Assembly: GCA_033782935.1 (NCBI GenBank)
Contig: JAWQEG010000283.1
Coordinates: 2,790,001-2,854,000, forward strand
Source of the DNA: Petrolisthes cinctipes
Taxonomy: Eukaryota; Arthropoda; Malacostraca; Decapoda; Porcellanidae
Length of the DNA stretch: 64,000 bases
Reading direction: 5' to 3'
Shown here: one piece after another, positions 1 to 11,699 of the stretch
Position numbering within the stretch: the first letter of the stretch is position 1
Layout of the letters: each line of letters opens with the position of its first letter
Position numbers and translations under genes: made by a program
Notes under the pieces: generated by a model
The model's input: the letters and a program-made list of their open reading frames with translations, nothing else
Told to the model about the DNA's origin: nothing
Database searches by the model: none

Positions 1-159
1 AGAAGCGATCTGTACATGCCTACTCAGTGCTAGAATATTTTCAAAATATAGGCTCAAAACATGCTCAAAATCGATATTTTAGGTGCCAAAAAGTCGATAT
101 CTCAAATTAAGGCCAAATCACCCGAAAATTCGATATTTAGGGGTCCCAGAAGCGATCTC

Positions 160-336
160 TATATGCCTACTCCGTGTTAGAGTATTTTCAAAATACAGGC
201 CCAAAACATGCTCAAAATCGATGTTTTAGGTGCCAAAAAGTCGATATGTGCATGCATCTTCAGTACCCGTTTATATCTCAAATTCAGGCTCAAAACACCT
301 GTAAATTCGATATTTTGGGGTCCCAGAAGCGATCTG
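160..336 (+). repeat. Long monomer subfamily 1 (177 bp), representative
   Basis: Its diagnostic features are the GTATTTTCAAAATACAGG dyad, the variant ATCGATGTTTTAGG instead of the usual ATCGATATTTTAGG, and CTTCAGTACCCG. Its length is exactly 177 bp. Units of this type occur throughout the window, for example starting near 6,477 and 25,261. This copy has gccaaaaag where most have gcccaaaag, and tctaTAT at the TGTACA site. It is not a coding unit. Confidence 0.85.
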
Positions 337-513
337 TACATGCCTACTCCGTGTTAGAGTATTTTGAAAATACTGGCCAAAAACATACTGAAAATCGATC
401 TTTTAGGTGCCCAAAAGTCGATATGTGCATGCATCTTCTGTACTCGTTTATATCTCAAATTCAGGCTCAAAACACCCGTAAATTCAATATTTTGGGGTCC
501 CAGAAACGATCTG

Positions 514-690
514 TACATGCCTACTCAGTGCTAGAATGTTTTTAAAATATAGGCTCAAAACATGCTCAAAATCGATATTTTAGGTGCCCAAAAGTCGATA
601 TGTGCATGCATCTTCTGTACTCGTTTATATCTCAAATTCAAGCTCAAAACACCCGAAAATTCGATATTTAGGGGTCCCAGAAGCGATCTG
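514..690 (+). repeat. Long monomer subfamily 3 (177 bp), representative
   Basis: It is marked by ACTCAGTGCTAGAATGTTTT, AATATAGGCTCAAAACATGC and CTTCTGTACTCG, followed by TTCAAGCTC, TTCAGGCTC or TTAAGGCTC. In this copy the central TTTTCAAAAT reads TTTTTAAAAT. Subfamily 3 units commonly precede a short monomer, giving a recurring 177+147 pattern across the window. Confidence 0.85.
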
Positions 691-837
691 TACATGCCTA
701 CTCAGTGCTAGAATATTTTCAAAATATAGGCACAAAACATGCTAAAAATCGATATTTTAGGTGCGCAAAGGCGATATCTCAAATTCAGGCCAAAAACACC
801 CGAAAATTCTATATTTAGGGGTCCCAGAAGCGATCGG
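691..837 (+). repeat. Short monomer class a (147 bp), representative
   Basis: Relative to long units this one lacks the segment from GTGCATGCATC to CGTTTATAT, so GTGCGCAAAGGCGATAT runs directly into CTCAAATTC. Typical members read GGTGCGTAAAGTCGATATC or GGTGCGTAAAGGCGATATC, then TTCAGGCCCAAAACACC. The loss is 29 bp plus one further base in the A run, giving 147 bp. Class a is found from one end of the window to the other. Confidence 0.88.
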
Positions 838-1019
838 TACATGCCTACTCAGTGCTAGAATTTTTTCAATATATAGGGTTTTATAAAAACATGCTCAAAA
901 TCGATATTTTAGGTGCCCAAAAGTCGATATGTGCATGCATCTTCTGTACTCGTTTAAATCTCAAATTCAAGCTCAAAACACCCGAAAATTCGATATTTAG
1001 GGGTCCCAGAAGCGATCTG
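838..1019 (+). repeat. Oversized 182-bp monomer
   Basis: This unit is 5 bp longer than a standard long monomer. The extra bases sit after TTTTTTCAATATATAGGG, where TTTTATAAAAA replaces the usual ctcaaaa. The change makes a local TTTTATAAAA palindrome. The identical unit recurs at 3318-3499, at the 2,480-bp offset, and I did not see it elsewhere. Confidence 0.85.
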
Positions 1020-2480
1020 TACATGCCTACTCAGTGCTAGAATGTTTTCAAAATATAGGCTAAAAACATGCTAAAAATCGATATTTTCGGTGCCAAAAAG
1101 TCGATATCTCAAATTAAGGCCCAAAACACCCGAAAATTCGATATTTAGGGGTCCCAGCAGCGATCTGTACATGTCTACTTCGTGTTAGAGTATTTTCAAA
1201 ATACAGGCCAAAAACATACTGAAAATCGATCTTTTAGGTGCCCAAAAGTCGATATGTGCATGCATCTTCTGTACCCGTTTATATCTCAAGTTCTGGCCCT
1301 AAACACCCGAAAATTCGATATTTTTGGGTCCCAGAAGCGATCTGTACATGTCTACTCAGTGCTAGAATGTTTTCAAAATATAGGCTCAAAACATGCTCAA
1401 AATCGATATTTTAGGTGCCCAAAAGTCGATATGTGCATGCATCTTCTGTATCCGTTTATATCTCAAATTCAGGCTCAAAACATCCGTAAATTCGATATTT
1501 TGGGGTCCCAGAAGCGATCTGTACATGCCTACTCCGTGTTAGAGAATTTTCAAAATACATGCCCAAGACATGCTGAAAATCGATATTTTAGATGCACAAA
1601 GTCAATATGTGCATGAATCTTGTGTACCCGTTTATATCTCAAATTCAGGCTCAAAACACCCGAAAATTCGATATTTTGGGGTCCCAGAAGCAATCTTTAC
1701 ATGCCTAATCAGTGCTAGAATATTTTCAAAATATAGGCTAAAAACATGCTAAAAATCGATATTTTAGGTGCGTAAAGTCGATATCTCAAATTAAGGCCCA
1801 AAACACCCGAAAATTCGATATTTAAGGGTCCCAGAAGCGATCTGTACATGCCTACTCCATGTTAGAGTATTTTCAAAATACAGGCCCAAAACATGCTCAA
1901 AATCGATGTTTTAGGTGCCCAAAAGTCGATATGTGCATGCATCTTCTGTACTGGTTTATATCTCAAATTCAAGCTCAAAACACCCGAAAATTCGATATTT
2001 AGGGGTCCCAGAAGCAATCTGTACATGCCTACTCAGTGTTAGAATATTTTTAAAATATAGGCTCAAAACATGCTAAAAATCGATATTTTAGGTGCGTAAA
2101 GTCGATATCTCAAATTCAGGCTCAAAACACCCGAAAATTCGATATTTTGGGGACCCAGAAGCGATCTATACATGCCTACTCCGTGTTAGAGTATTTTCAA
2201 AATTCAGGCCAAAAACATACTGAAAATCGATCTTTTAAGTGCCAAAAAGTCGATATGTGCATGCATCTTCTGTACCCGTTTATATCTCAAATTCTGGCCC
2301 TAAACACCCGAAAATTCGATATTTTGGGGTCCCAGAAGCGATCTGTACATGCCTACTCCGTGTTAGAGTATTTTTAAAATACAGGCCAAAAACATACTGA
2401 AAATTGATATTTTAGGTGCATAAAGGCGATATCTCAAATTAAGGTCAAAAACCCCCGAAAATTCGATATTTAGGGGTCCC

Positions 2481-4402
2481 AGAAGCGATCTGTACATGCC
2501 TACTCAGTGCTAGAATATTTTCAAAATATAGGCTCAAAACATGCTCAAAATCGATATTTTAGGTGCCAAAAAGTCGATATCTCAAATTAAGGCCAAATCA
2601 CCCGAAAATTCGATATTTAGGGGTCCCAGAAGCGATCTCTATATGCCTACTCCGTGTTAGAGTATTTTCAAAATACAGGCCCAAAACATGCTCAAAATCG
2701 ATGTTTTAGGTGCCAAAAAGTCGATATGTGCATGCATCTTCAGTACCCGTTTATATCTCAAATTCAGGCTCAAAACACCTGTAAATTCGATATTTTGGGG
2801 TCCCAGAAGCGATCTGTACATGCCTACTCCGTGCTAGAGTATTTTGAAAATACTGGCCAAAAACATACTGAAAATCGATCTTTTAGGTGCCCAAAAGTCG
2901 ATATGTGCATGCATCTTCTGTACTCGTTTATATCTCAAATTCAGGCTCAAAACACCCGTAAATTCAATATTTTGGGGTCCCAGAAACGATCTGTACATGC
3001 CTACTCAGTGCTAGAATGTTTTTAAAATATAGGCTCAAAACATGCTCAAAATCGATATTTTAGGTGCCCAAAAGTCGATATGTGCATGCATCTTCTGTAC
3101 TCGTTTATATCTCAAATTCAAGCTCAAAACACCCGAAAATTCGATATTTAGGGGTCCCAGAAGCGATCTGTACATGCCTACTCAGTGCTAGAATATTTTC
3201 AAAATATAGGCACAAAACATGCTAAAAATCGATATTTTAGGTGCGCAAAGGCGATATCTCAAATTCAGGCCAAAAACACCCGAAAATTCTATATTTAGGG
3301 GTCCCAGAAGCGATCGGTACATGCCTACTCAGTGCTAGAATTTTTTCAATATATAGGGTTTTATAAAAACATGCTCAAAATCGATATTTTAGGTGCCCAA
3401 AAGTCGATATGTGCATGCATCTTCTGTACTCGTTTAAATCTCAAATTCAAGCTCAAAACACCCGAAAATTCGATATTTAGGGGTCCCAGAAGCGATCTGT
3501 ACATGCCTACTCAGTGCTAGAATGTTTTCAAAATATAGGCTAAAAACATGCTAAAAATCGATATTTTCGGTGCCAAAAAGTCGATATCTCAAATTAAGGC
3601 CCAAAACACCCGAAAATTCGATATTTAGGGGTCCCAGAAGCGATCTGTACATGTCTACTTCGTGTTAGAGTATTTTCAAAATACAGGCCAAAAACATACT
3701 GAAAATCGATCTTTTAGGTGCCCAAAAGTCGATATGTGCATGCATCTTCTGTACCCGTTTATATCTCAAGTTCTGGCCCTAAACACCCTAAAATTCGATA
3801 TTTTTGGGTCCCAGAAGCGATCTGTACATGTCTACTCAGTGCTAGAATGTTTTCAAAATATAGGCTCAAAACATGCTCAAAATCGATATTTTAGGTGCCC
3901 AAAAGTCGATATGTGCATGCATCTTCTGTATCCGTTTATATATCAAATTCAGGCTCAAAACATCCGTAAATTCGATATTTTGGGGTCCCAGAAGCGATCT
4001 GTACATGCCTACTCCGTGTTAGAGAATTTTCAAAATACATGCCCAAGACATGCTGAAAATCGATATTTTAGATGCACAAAGTCAATATGTGCATGAATCT
4101 TGTGTACCCGTTTATATCTCAAATTCAGGCTCAAAACACCCGAAAATTCGATATTTTGGGGTCCCAGAAGCAATCTTTACATGCCTAATCAGTGCTAGAA
4201 TATTTTCAAAATATAGGCTAAAAACATGCTAAAAATCGATATTTTAGGTGCGTAAAGTCGATATCTCAAATTAAGGCCCAAAACACCCGAAAATTCGATA
4301 TTTAAGGGTCCCAGAAGCGATCTGTACATGCCTACTCCATGTTAGAGTATTTTCAAAATACAGGCCCAAAACATGCTCAAAATCGATGTTTTAGGTGCCC
4401 AA
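2481..4402 (+). repeat. 2,480-bp higher-order repeat, copy 2 (partial)
   Basis: This stretch repeats 1-1922 at an offset of exactly 2,480 bp. I noted only four substitutions, at 354/2834, 1158/3638, 1309/3789 and 1462/3942, giving about 99.8% identity by eye. The unusual 182-bp monomer is carried in both copies. Similarity to copy 1 breaks off near 4,403-4,425, where the atcttctgtactgg stretch of copy 1 is replaced by atctgcagtacccg. The right boundary is therefore inside a monomer. The duplication is recent, or is an assembly duplication. Confidence 0.9.
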
Positions 4403-5284
4403 GAGTCGATATGTGCATGCATCTGCAGTACCCGTTTATATCTCAAATTCAGGCTCAAAACACCCGAAAATTCGATATTTTGGGGTCCCTGAAGCGATCT
4501 GTACATGCCTACTCCGTGTTAGAGTATTTTCAAAATTCAGGCCCAAAACATGCTGAAAATCGATATTTTAGATGCACAAAGTCAATATGTGCATGTATCT
4601 TCTGTATCCGTTTTTATCTCAAATTCAGGCTCAAAACACCCGAAAATTCAATATTTTGGGGTCACAGAAGCAATCTGTACATGCCTACTCAGTGCTAGAA
4701 TATTTTCAAAATATAGGCTAAAAACATGCTAAAAATCGATATTTTAGGTGCCAAAAAGTCGATATCTCAAATTAACGCCCAAAACACCCGAAAATTTGAT
4801 ATTTAGGGGTCCCAGAAGCGATCTCTACATGCCTACTCAGTGCTAGAATGTTTTCAAAATATACTCTCAAAACATGATCAAAATCGATATTTTAGTTGCC
4901 CAAAACTCGATTTGTGCATGCATCTTCGGTACCCGTTAATATCTCAAATTCAGGCTCAAAACACCCGAAAATTCAATATTTTGGGGTTCCAAAAGCAATC
5001 TGTACATGCCTACTCAGTGCTAGAATATTTTCAAAATATAGGCTAAAAACATGCTATAAAATCGATATTTTAAGTGCCAAAAGGTCGATATCTCAAATTC
5101 AGTCCCAAAACACACGAAAATTCGATATTTAGGGGTCCCAGAAGCGATCTCTACATGCCTACTCCGTGTTAGAGTTTTTAAAATTCAGGCCCAAAACATG
5201 CTCAAAATCGATATTTTTGGTGCTCAAAGTCAATATGTGTATGCATCTTCTATACTCGTTTATATGTCAAATTCAGGCTGAAAA
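4403..5284 (+). repeat. Mixed monomers, no close local copy seen
   Basis: Monomers of several subfamilies lie between the 2,480-bp HOR and the 825-bp HOR. One short unit near 5,050 has an inserted T (atgcTATAAAATCG) and gccaaaaGGtcg. A unit near 5,176 is shortened at the dyad (gagTTTTTAAAATTC). I saw no non-satellite sequence here. Confidence 0.75.
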
Positions 5285-6660
5285 CACCCGAAAATTCGAT
5301 ATTTTGGGGTCACAGAAGCGATCTCTACATGCCTACTCAGTGCTAGAATGTTTTCAAATTATAGGCTCAAAACATGCTCAAAATCGATGTTTTAGGTGCC
5401 CAAAAGTCGATATGTGCATGCATCTTCTGTACTCGTTTATATCTCAAATTCAGGCTCAAAACACCCGAAATTTCGATATTTTGGGGTCCCAGAAGCGATC
5501 TGTACATGCCTACTCAGTGCTAGAATATTTTCAAAACATAGGCTTAAAACATGCTATAAATCGATATTTTAGGTGCGTAAAGTCGATATCTCAAATTCAG
5601 GCACAAAACACCCGAAAATTCGATATTATGGGGTCCCAGAAGCGATCTGTACATGCCTACTCCGTGTTAGAGTATTTACAAAATACAGGCCCAAAACATG
5701 CTCAAAATCGATGTTTTAGGTGCCCAAAAGTCGATATGTGCATGCATCTTCAGTACCCGTTTATATCTCAAATTCAGGCTCAAAACACCCGAAAATTCGA
5801 TATTTTGGGGTTCCCGAAGCGATCTGTACATGCCTACTCCGTGTTAGAGTATTTTCAAAATACATGCCTAGAACATGCTGAAAATCGATATTTTAGATGC
5901 CCAAAGTCAATATGTGCATGTATCTTCTGTACCCGTTTATATCTCAAATTCATGCTCAAAACACCCGAAAATTCAATATTTTGGGGTCCCAGAAGCAATC
6001 TGTACATGCCTACTCAGTGCTAGAATATTTTCAAAATATAGGCTAAAAACATGCTAAAAATCGATATTTTAGGTGCCAAAAAGTCGATATCTCAAATTAA
6101 GGCCCAAAACACCCGAAAATTCGATATTTTGGGGTCCCAGAAGCGATCTGTACATGCCTACTCAGTGCTAGAATGTTTTCAAAACATAGGCTCAAAACAT
6201 GCTCAAAATCGATATTTTAGGTGCCCAAAAGTCGATATGTGCATGCATCTTCTGTACTCGTTTATATCTCAAATTCATGCTCAAAACACCCGAAAATTCG
6301 ATATTTTGGGGTCCCAGAAGCGATCTGTACATGCCTACTCAGTGCTAGAATATTTTCAATACATAGGCTTAAAACATGCTATAAATCGATATTTTAGGTG
6401 CGTAAAGTCGATATCTCAAATTCAGGCCCAAAACACCCGAAAATTCGATATTTTGGGGTCCCAAAAGCGATCTGTACATGCCTACTCCGTGTTAGAGTAT
6501 TTTGAAAATACAGGCCCAAAACATGCTCAAAATCGATGTTTTAGGTGCCCAAAAGTCGATATGTGCATGCCTCTTCAGTACCCGTTTATATCTCAAATTC
6601 AGGCTCAAAACACTCGAAAATTCGATATTTTGGGGTCCCAGAAGCGATCTGTACATGCCT
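5285..6660 (+). repeat. 825-bp higher-order repeat (5 monomers), about 1.7 copies
   Basis: The private marker ATGCTATAAATCG occurs at 5,551 and 6,376, and the flanking order (subfamily 3, short a, subfamily 1, subfamily 4, short b) repeats at 825 bp. Copy 2 stops near 6,660, where GTGTAAGAG begins a different unit. Divergence between copies is visibly higher than in the 2,480-bp repeat. Confidence 0.75.
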
Positions 6661-7190
6661 ACTCCGTGTAAGAGTATTTTCAAAATACAGGCCAAAAACA
6701 TACTGAAAATCGATCTTTTAGGTGCCCAAAAGTCGATATGTGCATGCATCTTCTGTACCCGTTTATATCTCAAATTCTGGCCCTAAACACCCGAAAATTC
6801 GATATTTTGGGGTCCCAGAAGCGATCTGTACATGCCTACTCAGTGCTAGAATGTTTTCAAAATATAGGCTCAAAACATGCTCAAAATCGATATTTTAGGT
6901 GCCAAAAAGTCGATATCTCAAATTCAGTCCCAAAACACCCGAAAATTCGATATTTAGGGGTCCCAGAAGGGATCTGTACATGCCTACTCCGTGTAAGAGT
7001 ATTTTCAAAATACAGGCCAAAAACATACTGAAAATCGATCTTTTAGGTGCCCAAAAGTCGATATGTGCATGCATCTTCTGTACCCGTTTATATCTCAAAT
7101 TCTGGCCCTAAACACCCGAAAATTCGATATTTTGGGGTCCCAGAAGCGATCTGTACATGCCTACTCAGTGCTAGAATGTTTTCAAAATAT
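6640..7190 (+). repeat. 325-bp dimer repeat (long + short)
   Basis: The marker GTGTAAGAGTATTTTC occurs at 6,667 and 6,992, an offset of 325 bp (177 + 148). Each unit continues into a subfamily 2 monomer, GGCCAAAAACATACTG. The first dimer includes a full subfamily 3 unit and the second leads into the 501-bp trimer. Confidence 0.7.
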
Positions 7191-7192
7191 AG

Positions 7193-8281
7193 GCTCAAAA
7201 CATGCTCAAAATCGATATTTTAGGTGCCCAAAAGTCGATATGTGCATGCATCTTCTGTACTCGTTTATATCTCAAATTCCGGCTCAAAAAACCCGAAAAT
7301 TCGATATTTTGGGGTCCCAGAAGCTATCTGTACATGCCTTCTCAGTGCCAGAATATTTTCAAAATATAGGCTCAAAACATGCTAAAAATCGATATTTTAG
7401 GTGCGTAAAGTCGATATCTCAAATTCAGGCCCAAAACACCCGAAAATTCGATATTATGGGTTCCCAGAAGCGATCAGTACATGCCTACTCCGTGTTAGAG
7501 TATTTACAAAATACAGGCCCAAAACATGCTCAAAATCGATGTTTTAGGTGCCCAAACGTCGATAAGTGCATGCATCTTCTGTACCCGTTTATATCTCAAA
7601 TTCTGGCCCTAAACACCCGAAAATTCGATATTTTGGGGTCCCAGAAGCGATATGTACATGCCAACTCAGTGCTAGAATGTTTTCAAAACATAGGCTCAAA
7701 ACATGCTCAAAATCGATATTTTAGGTGCCCAAAAGTCGATATGTGCATGCATCTTCTGTACTCGTTTATATCTCAAATTCCGGCTCAAAAAACCCGAAAA
7801 TTCGATATTTTGGGGTCCCAGAAGCTATCTGTACATGCCTTCTCAGTGCCAGAATATTTTCAAAATATAGGCTCAAAACATGCTAAAAATCGATATTTTA
7901 GGTGCGTAAAGTCGATATCTCAAATTCAGGCCCAAAACACCCGAAAATTCGATATTATGGGTTCCCAGAAGCGATCAGTACATGCCTACTCCGTGTTAGA
8001 GTATTTACAAAATACAGGCCCAAAACATGCTCAAAATCGATGTTTTAGGTGCCCAAACGTCGATAAGTGCATGCATCTTCTGTACCCGTTTATATCTCAA
8101 ATTCTGGCCCTAAACACCCGAAAATTCGATATTTTGGGGTCCCAGAAGCGATATGTACATGCCAACTCAGTGCTAGAATGTTTTCAAAACATAGGCTCAA
8201 AACATGCTCAAAATCGATATTTTAGGTGCCCAAAAGTCGATATGTGCATGCATCTTCTGTACTCGTTTATATCTCAAATTC
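7193..8281 (+). repeat. 501-bp higher-order repeat (177+147+177), two tandem copies
   Basis: Private variants repeat exactly 501 bp apart. These include AAGCTATCTG at 7,321 and 7,822, TTCCGGCTCAAAAAACCC, CATGCCTTCTCAGTGCCAG, ATTATGGGTTCCCAG, and CCCAAACGTCGATAAGTGC. The array enters with a more divergent unit near 7,150 and leaves near 8,281, where TTCCGG becomes TTCAGG. The longest open frame of the window (7,063-8,352) lies over this block because all its units are multiples of three. Confidence 0.88.
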
Positions 8282-8489
8282 AGGCTCAAAAAACCCGAAA
8301 ATTCGATATTTGGGGTCCCAGAAGCGATCTGTACATGCCTACTCAGTGCTAGAATATTTTCAAAATATAGGCTTAAAACATGCTAAAAATCGATATTTTA
8401 GGTGCGTAAAGTCGATATCTCAAATTCAGGCCCAAAACACCCGAAAATTCGATATTATGGGGTCCCAGAAACGATCTGTACATGCCAAC

Positions 8490-10650
8490 TCAGTGCTAGA
8501 ATGTTTGCAAAATATAGGCTCAAAACATGCTAAAAATCGATATTTTAGGTGCCCAAAAGTCGATATGTGCATGCATCTTCTGTATTCGTTTATATCTCAA
8601 ATTCAGGCTGAAAACACCCGAAAATTCGATATTTTGGGGTCCCAGAAGCGATCTGTACATGCCTACTCAGTGCTAGAATATTTTCAAAATATAGGCTTAA
8701 AACATGCTAAAAATCGATATTTTAGGTGCGTAAAGTCGATATCTCAAATTCAGGCCCAAAACACCCGAAAATTCGATATTATGGGGTCCCAGAAGCTATC
8801 TGTACATGCCTACTCCGTGTTAGAGTATTTACAAAATACAGGACCAAAACATGCTCAAAATCGATGTTTTAGGTGCCCAAAAGTCGATATGTGCATGCAT
8901 CTTCAGTACCCGTTTATATCTCAAATTCAGGCTCAAAACACCCGAAAATTCGATATTTTGGGGTCCCAGAAGCGATCTGTACATGCCTACTCCGTGTTAG
9001 AGTATTTTCAAAATACATGCCCAAAACATGCTAAAAATCGATATTTTAGATGCCCAAAGTCAATATGTGCATGTATCTTCTGTACCCGTTTATATCCCAA
9101 ATTCAGGCTCAAAACACACGAAAATTCAATATTTTGGGGCCCCAGAAGCAATCTGTACAGTGCTAGAATATTTTCAAAATATAGGGTAAAAACATGCTAA
9201 AAATCGATCTTTTAAGTGCCAAAAAGTCTATATCTCAAATTCAGTCCCAAAACACCCGAAACTTCGATATTTAGGGGTCCCAGAAGCGATCTGTACATGC
9301 CTACTCCGTGTTAGAGTATTTTCAAAATACAGGCCAAAAACATACTGAAAATTGATCTTTTAGGTGCCCAAAAGTCGATATGTGCATGCATCTTCTGTAC
9401 CCGTTTATATCTCAAATTCTGGCCCTAAACACCCGAAAATTCGATATTTTGGGGTCCCAGAAGCGATCTGTACATGCCTAATCAGTGCTAGAATGTTTTC
9501 AAAATATAGGCTCAAAAGATGCTCAAACTCGATATTTTAGGTGCCCAAAAGTCGATATGTGCATGCATCTTCTGTAACCGTTTATATCTCAAATTCTGGC
9601 CCTAAACACCCGAAAATTCGATATTTTTGGGTCCCAGAAGCGATCTGTACATGCCAACTCAGTGCTAGAATGTTTTCAAAATATAGGCTCAAAACATGCT
9701 AAAAATCGATATTTTAGGTGCCCAAAAGTCGATATGTGCATGCATCTTCTGTACTCGTTTATATCTCAAATTCAGGCTGAAAACACCCGAAAATTCGATA
9801 TTTTGGGGTCCCAGAAGCGATCTGTACATGCCTACTCAGTGCTAGAATATTTTGAAAATATAGGCTTAAAACATGCTAAAAATCGATATTTTAGGTGCGT
9901 AAAGTCGATATCTCAAATTCAGGCCCAAAACACCCGAAAATTCGATATTATTGGGTCCCAGAAGCAATCTGTACATGCCTACTCCGTGTTAGAGTATTTA
10001 CAAAGTACAGGCCCAAAACATGCTCAAAATCGATGTTTTAGGTGCCCAAAAGTCGATATGTGCATGCATCTTCAGTACCCGTTTATATCTCAAATTCAGG
10101 CTCAAAACACCCGAAAATTCGATATTTTGGGGTCTCAGAAGCGATCTGTACATGCCTACTCCGTGTTAGAGTATTTTTAAAATACATGCCCAAAACATGC
10201 TAAAAATCGATATTTTAGATGCCCAAAGTCAATATGTGGATGTATCTCCTGTACCCGTTTATATCTTAAATTCAGGCTCAAAACACACGAAAATTCAATA
10301 TTTTGGGGTTCCAGAAGCAATCTGTACAGTGCTAGAATATTTTCAAAATATAGGCTAAAAACATGCTAAAAATCGATCTTTTAAGTGCCAAAAAGTCAAT
10401 ATCTCAAATTCAGTCCCAAAACACCCGAAACTTCGATATTTAGGGGTCCCAGAAGCGATCTGTACATGCCTACTCCGTGTTAGAGTATTTTCAAAATACA
10501 GGCCAAAAACAAACTGAAAATCGATCTTTTAAGTGCCCAAAAGTCGATATGTGCACTCATCTTCTGTACCCGTTTATATCTCAAATTCTGGCCCTAAACA
10601 CCCGAAAATTTAATATTTTGGGGTCCCAGAAGCGATCTGTACATGCCTAC
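8490..10650 (+). repeat. 1,169-bp higher-order repeat, about 1.8 copies
   Basis: Offset 1,169 bp is seen at 8,492/9,661 and 9,301/10,470. Both copies carry a monomer with a 10-bp loss giving TCTGTACAGTGCTAG (9,156 and 10,325). Copy 2 has extra differences such as GTGCACTCATC near 10,553. Similarity ends near 10,650. Confidence 0.82.
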
Positions 10651-11699
10651 TTCGTGTTAGAGTATTTTCAAAATACAGGCAAAAAACATACTGAAAATCG
10701 ATCTTTTAGATGCCCAGAGGTCGATATGTGCATGCATCTTCTGTACCCGTTTATATCTCAAATTCAGGCTCAAAACACCCGAAAATTCGATATTTAGGAG
10801 TCCCAGAAGCGATCTGTACATGCCTACTCCGTGTTAGAGTATTTTCAACATTCAGGCCAAAAACATACTGAAAATCGATCTTTTAGGTGCCCAAAAGTCA
10901 ATATGTGCATGCATATTCTGTACCCGTTTATATCTCAAATTCTGGCCCTAAACACCCGAAAATTCAATATTTTGGAGTCCCAGAAGCGATCTGTACATGC
11001 CTACTCCGTGTTAGAGTATTTTCAAAATACAGGCCAAAAACATACTGAAAATCGATCTTTTAGGTGCCCAAAAGTCGATATATGCATGCATCTTCTGTAC
11101 CCGTTTATATCTCAAATTCTGGCCCTAAACACCCGAAAATTCGATATTTTGGGGTCCCAGAAGCGATCTGTACATGCCTACTCCGTGTTAGGGTATTTTC
11201 AAAATTCAGGCCTAAAACATGCTGAAAATCGATATTTTTGGTGCCCAAAGTCAATTTGTGTATGCATCTTCTATACTCGTTTATATCTCAAATTCAGGCT
11301 CAAAACACCCGAAAATTCGATATTTTGGGGTCCCAGAAGCGATCTGTACATGCCTACTCATTGCTAGAATGTTTTCAAAATATAGGCTCAAAACATGCTC
11401 AAAATCGATATTTTAGGTGCCCAAAAGTCGATATGTGCATGCATCTTCTGTACTCGTTTATATCTCAAATTAAGGCTCAAAACACCCGAAAATTCGATAT
11501 TTAGGGGTCCCAGAAGCGATCTGTACATGCCTACTCCGTGTTAGAGTATTTTCAAAATACAGGCCCAAGACATGCTGAAAATCGATATTTTAGATGCCCA
11601 AAGTCAATATGTGCATGCATCTTCTATATCCGTTTATATCTCAAATTCAGGCTCAAAACACCCGAAAATTCAATATTTTGGGGTCCCAGAAGCGATCTG
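10463..11699 (+). repeat. Run of seven long monomers without a short unit
   Basis: TAC landmarks at 10,463, 10,640, 10,817, 10,994, 11,171, 11,347, 11,524 and 11,700 give spacings of 177, 177, 177, 177, 176, 177 and 176 bp. The first four are largely subfamily 2 (catactgaaa, atcgatctttt). Elsewhere a short unit usually appears every two to four monomers, so this is a locally homogenised patch. Confidence 0.82.
11524..11699 (+). repeat. Long monomer subfamily 4 (176 bp), representative
   Basis: It is marked by GGCCCAAGACATGCTGAAAA, TTTTAGATGCCCAAAGTCAA and often a TTCAATATTTTGGGG ending. One A is missing in gcccaAAGtc relative to the 177-bp type, so the unit is 176 bp and shifts any open frame that runs through it. 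Related copies occur at 1522, 12,206, 14,913 and many other places. Confidence 0.85.

Larger units (their letters stand above)
1..2480 (+). repeat. 2,480-bp higher-order repeat, copy 1 (15 monomers)
   Basis: Monomer starts (TAC landmark or its variant) fall at 13, 160, 337, 514, 691, 838, 1020, 1168, 1345, 1522, 1698, 1845, 2022, 2169 and 2346, with the next at 2493. Lengths in order are 147, 177, 177, 177, 147, 182, 148, 177, 177, 176, 147, 177, 147, 177 and 147 bp, summing to 2,480. This is a 15-mer mixing long and short units. The same order restarts at 2,493. Because the window opens inside this copy, its true left end is unknown. Confidence 0.9.

Noticed and set aside
5166..6023. Other long forward open frames (for example 5,166-6,023, 8,226-9,200, 25,239-26,159, 42,628-43,488)
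   Set aside because: All are translations of the satellite. Three overlapping forward frames are open for about 60 codons in most units, which is expected from low stop density rather than coding.
6492..6773. Reverse-strand open frames (for example 6,492-6,773, 29,008-29,349, 53,383-53,613)
   Set aside because: They are the complement of the same monomers and appear wherever local substitutions remove a stop. There is no independent evidence of a gene.
7063..8352. A 429-codon open frame, the longest in the window
   Set aside because: It is seven to eight monomers read through in one frame. The same peptide appears in all units, with no unique segment, domain or credible start signal. The openness follows from unit lengths divisible by three.
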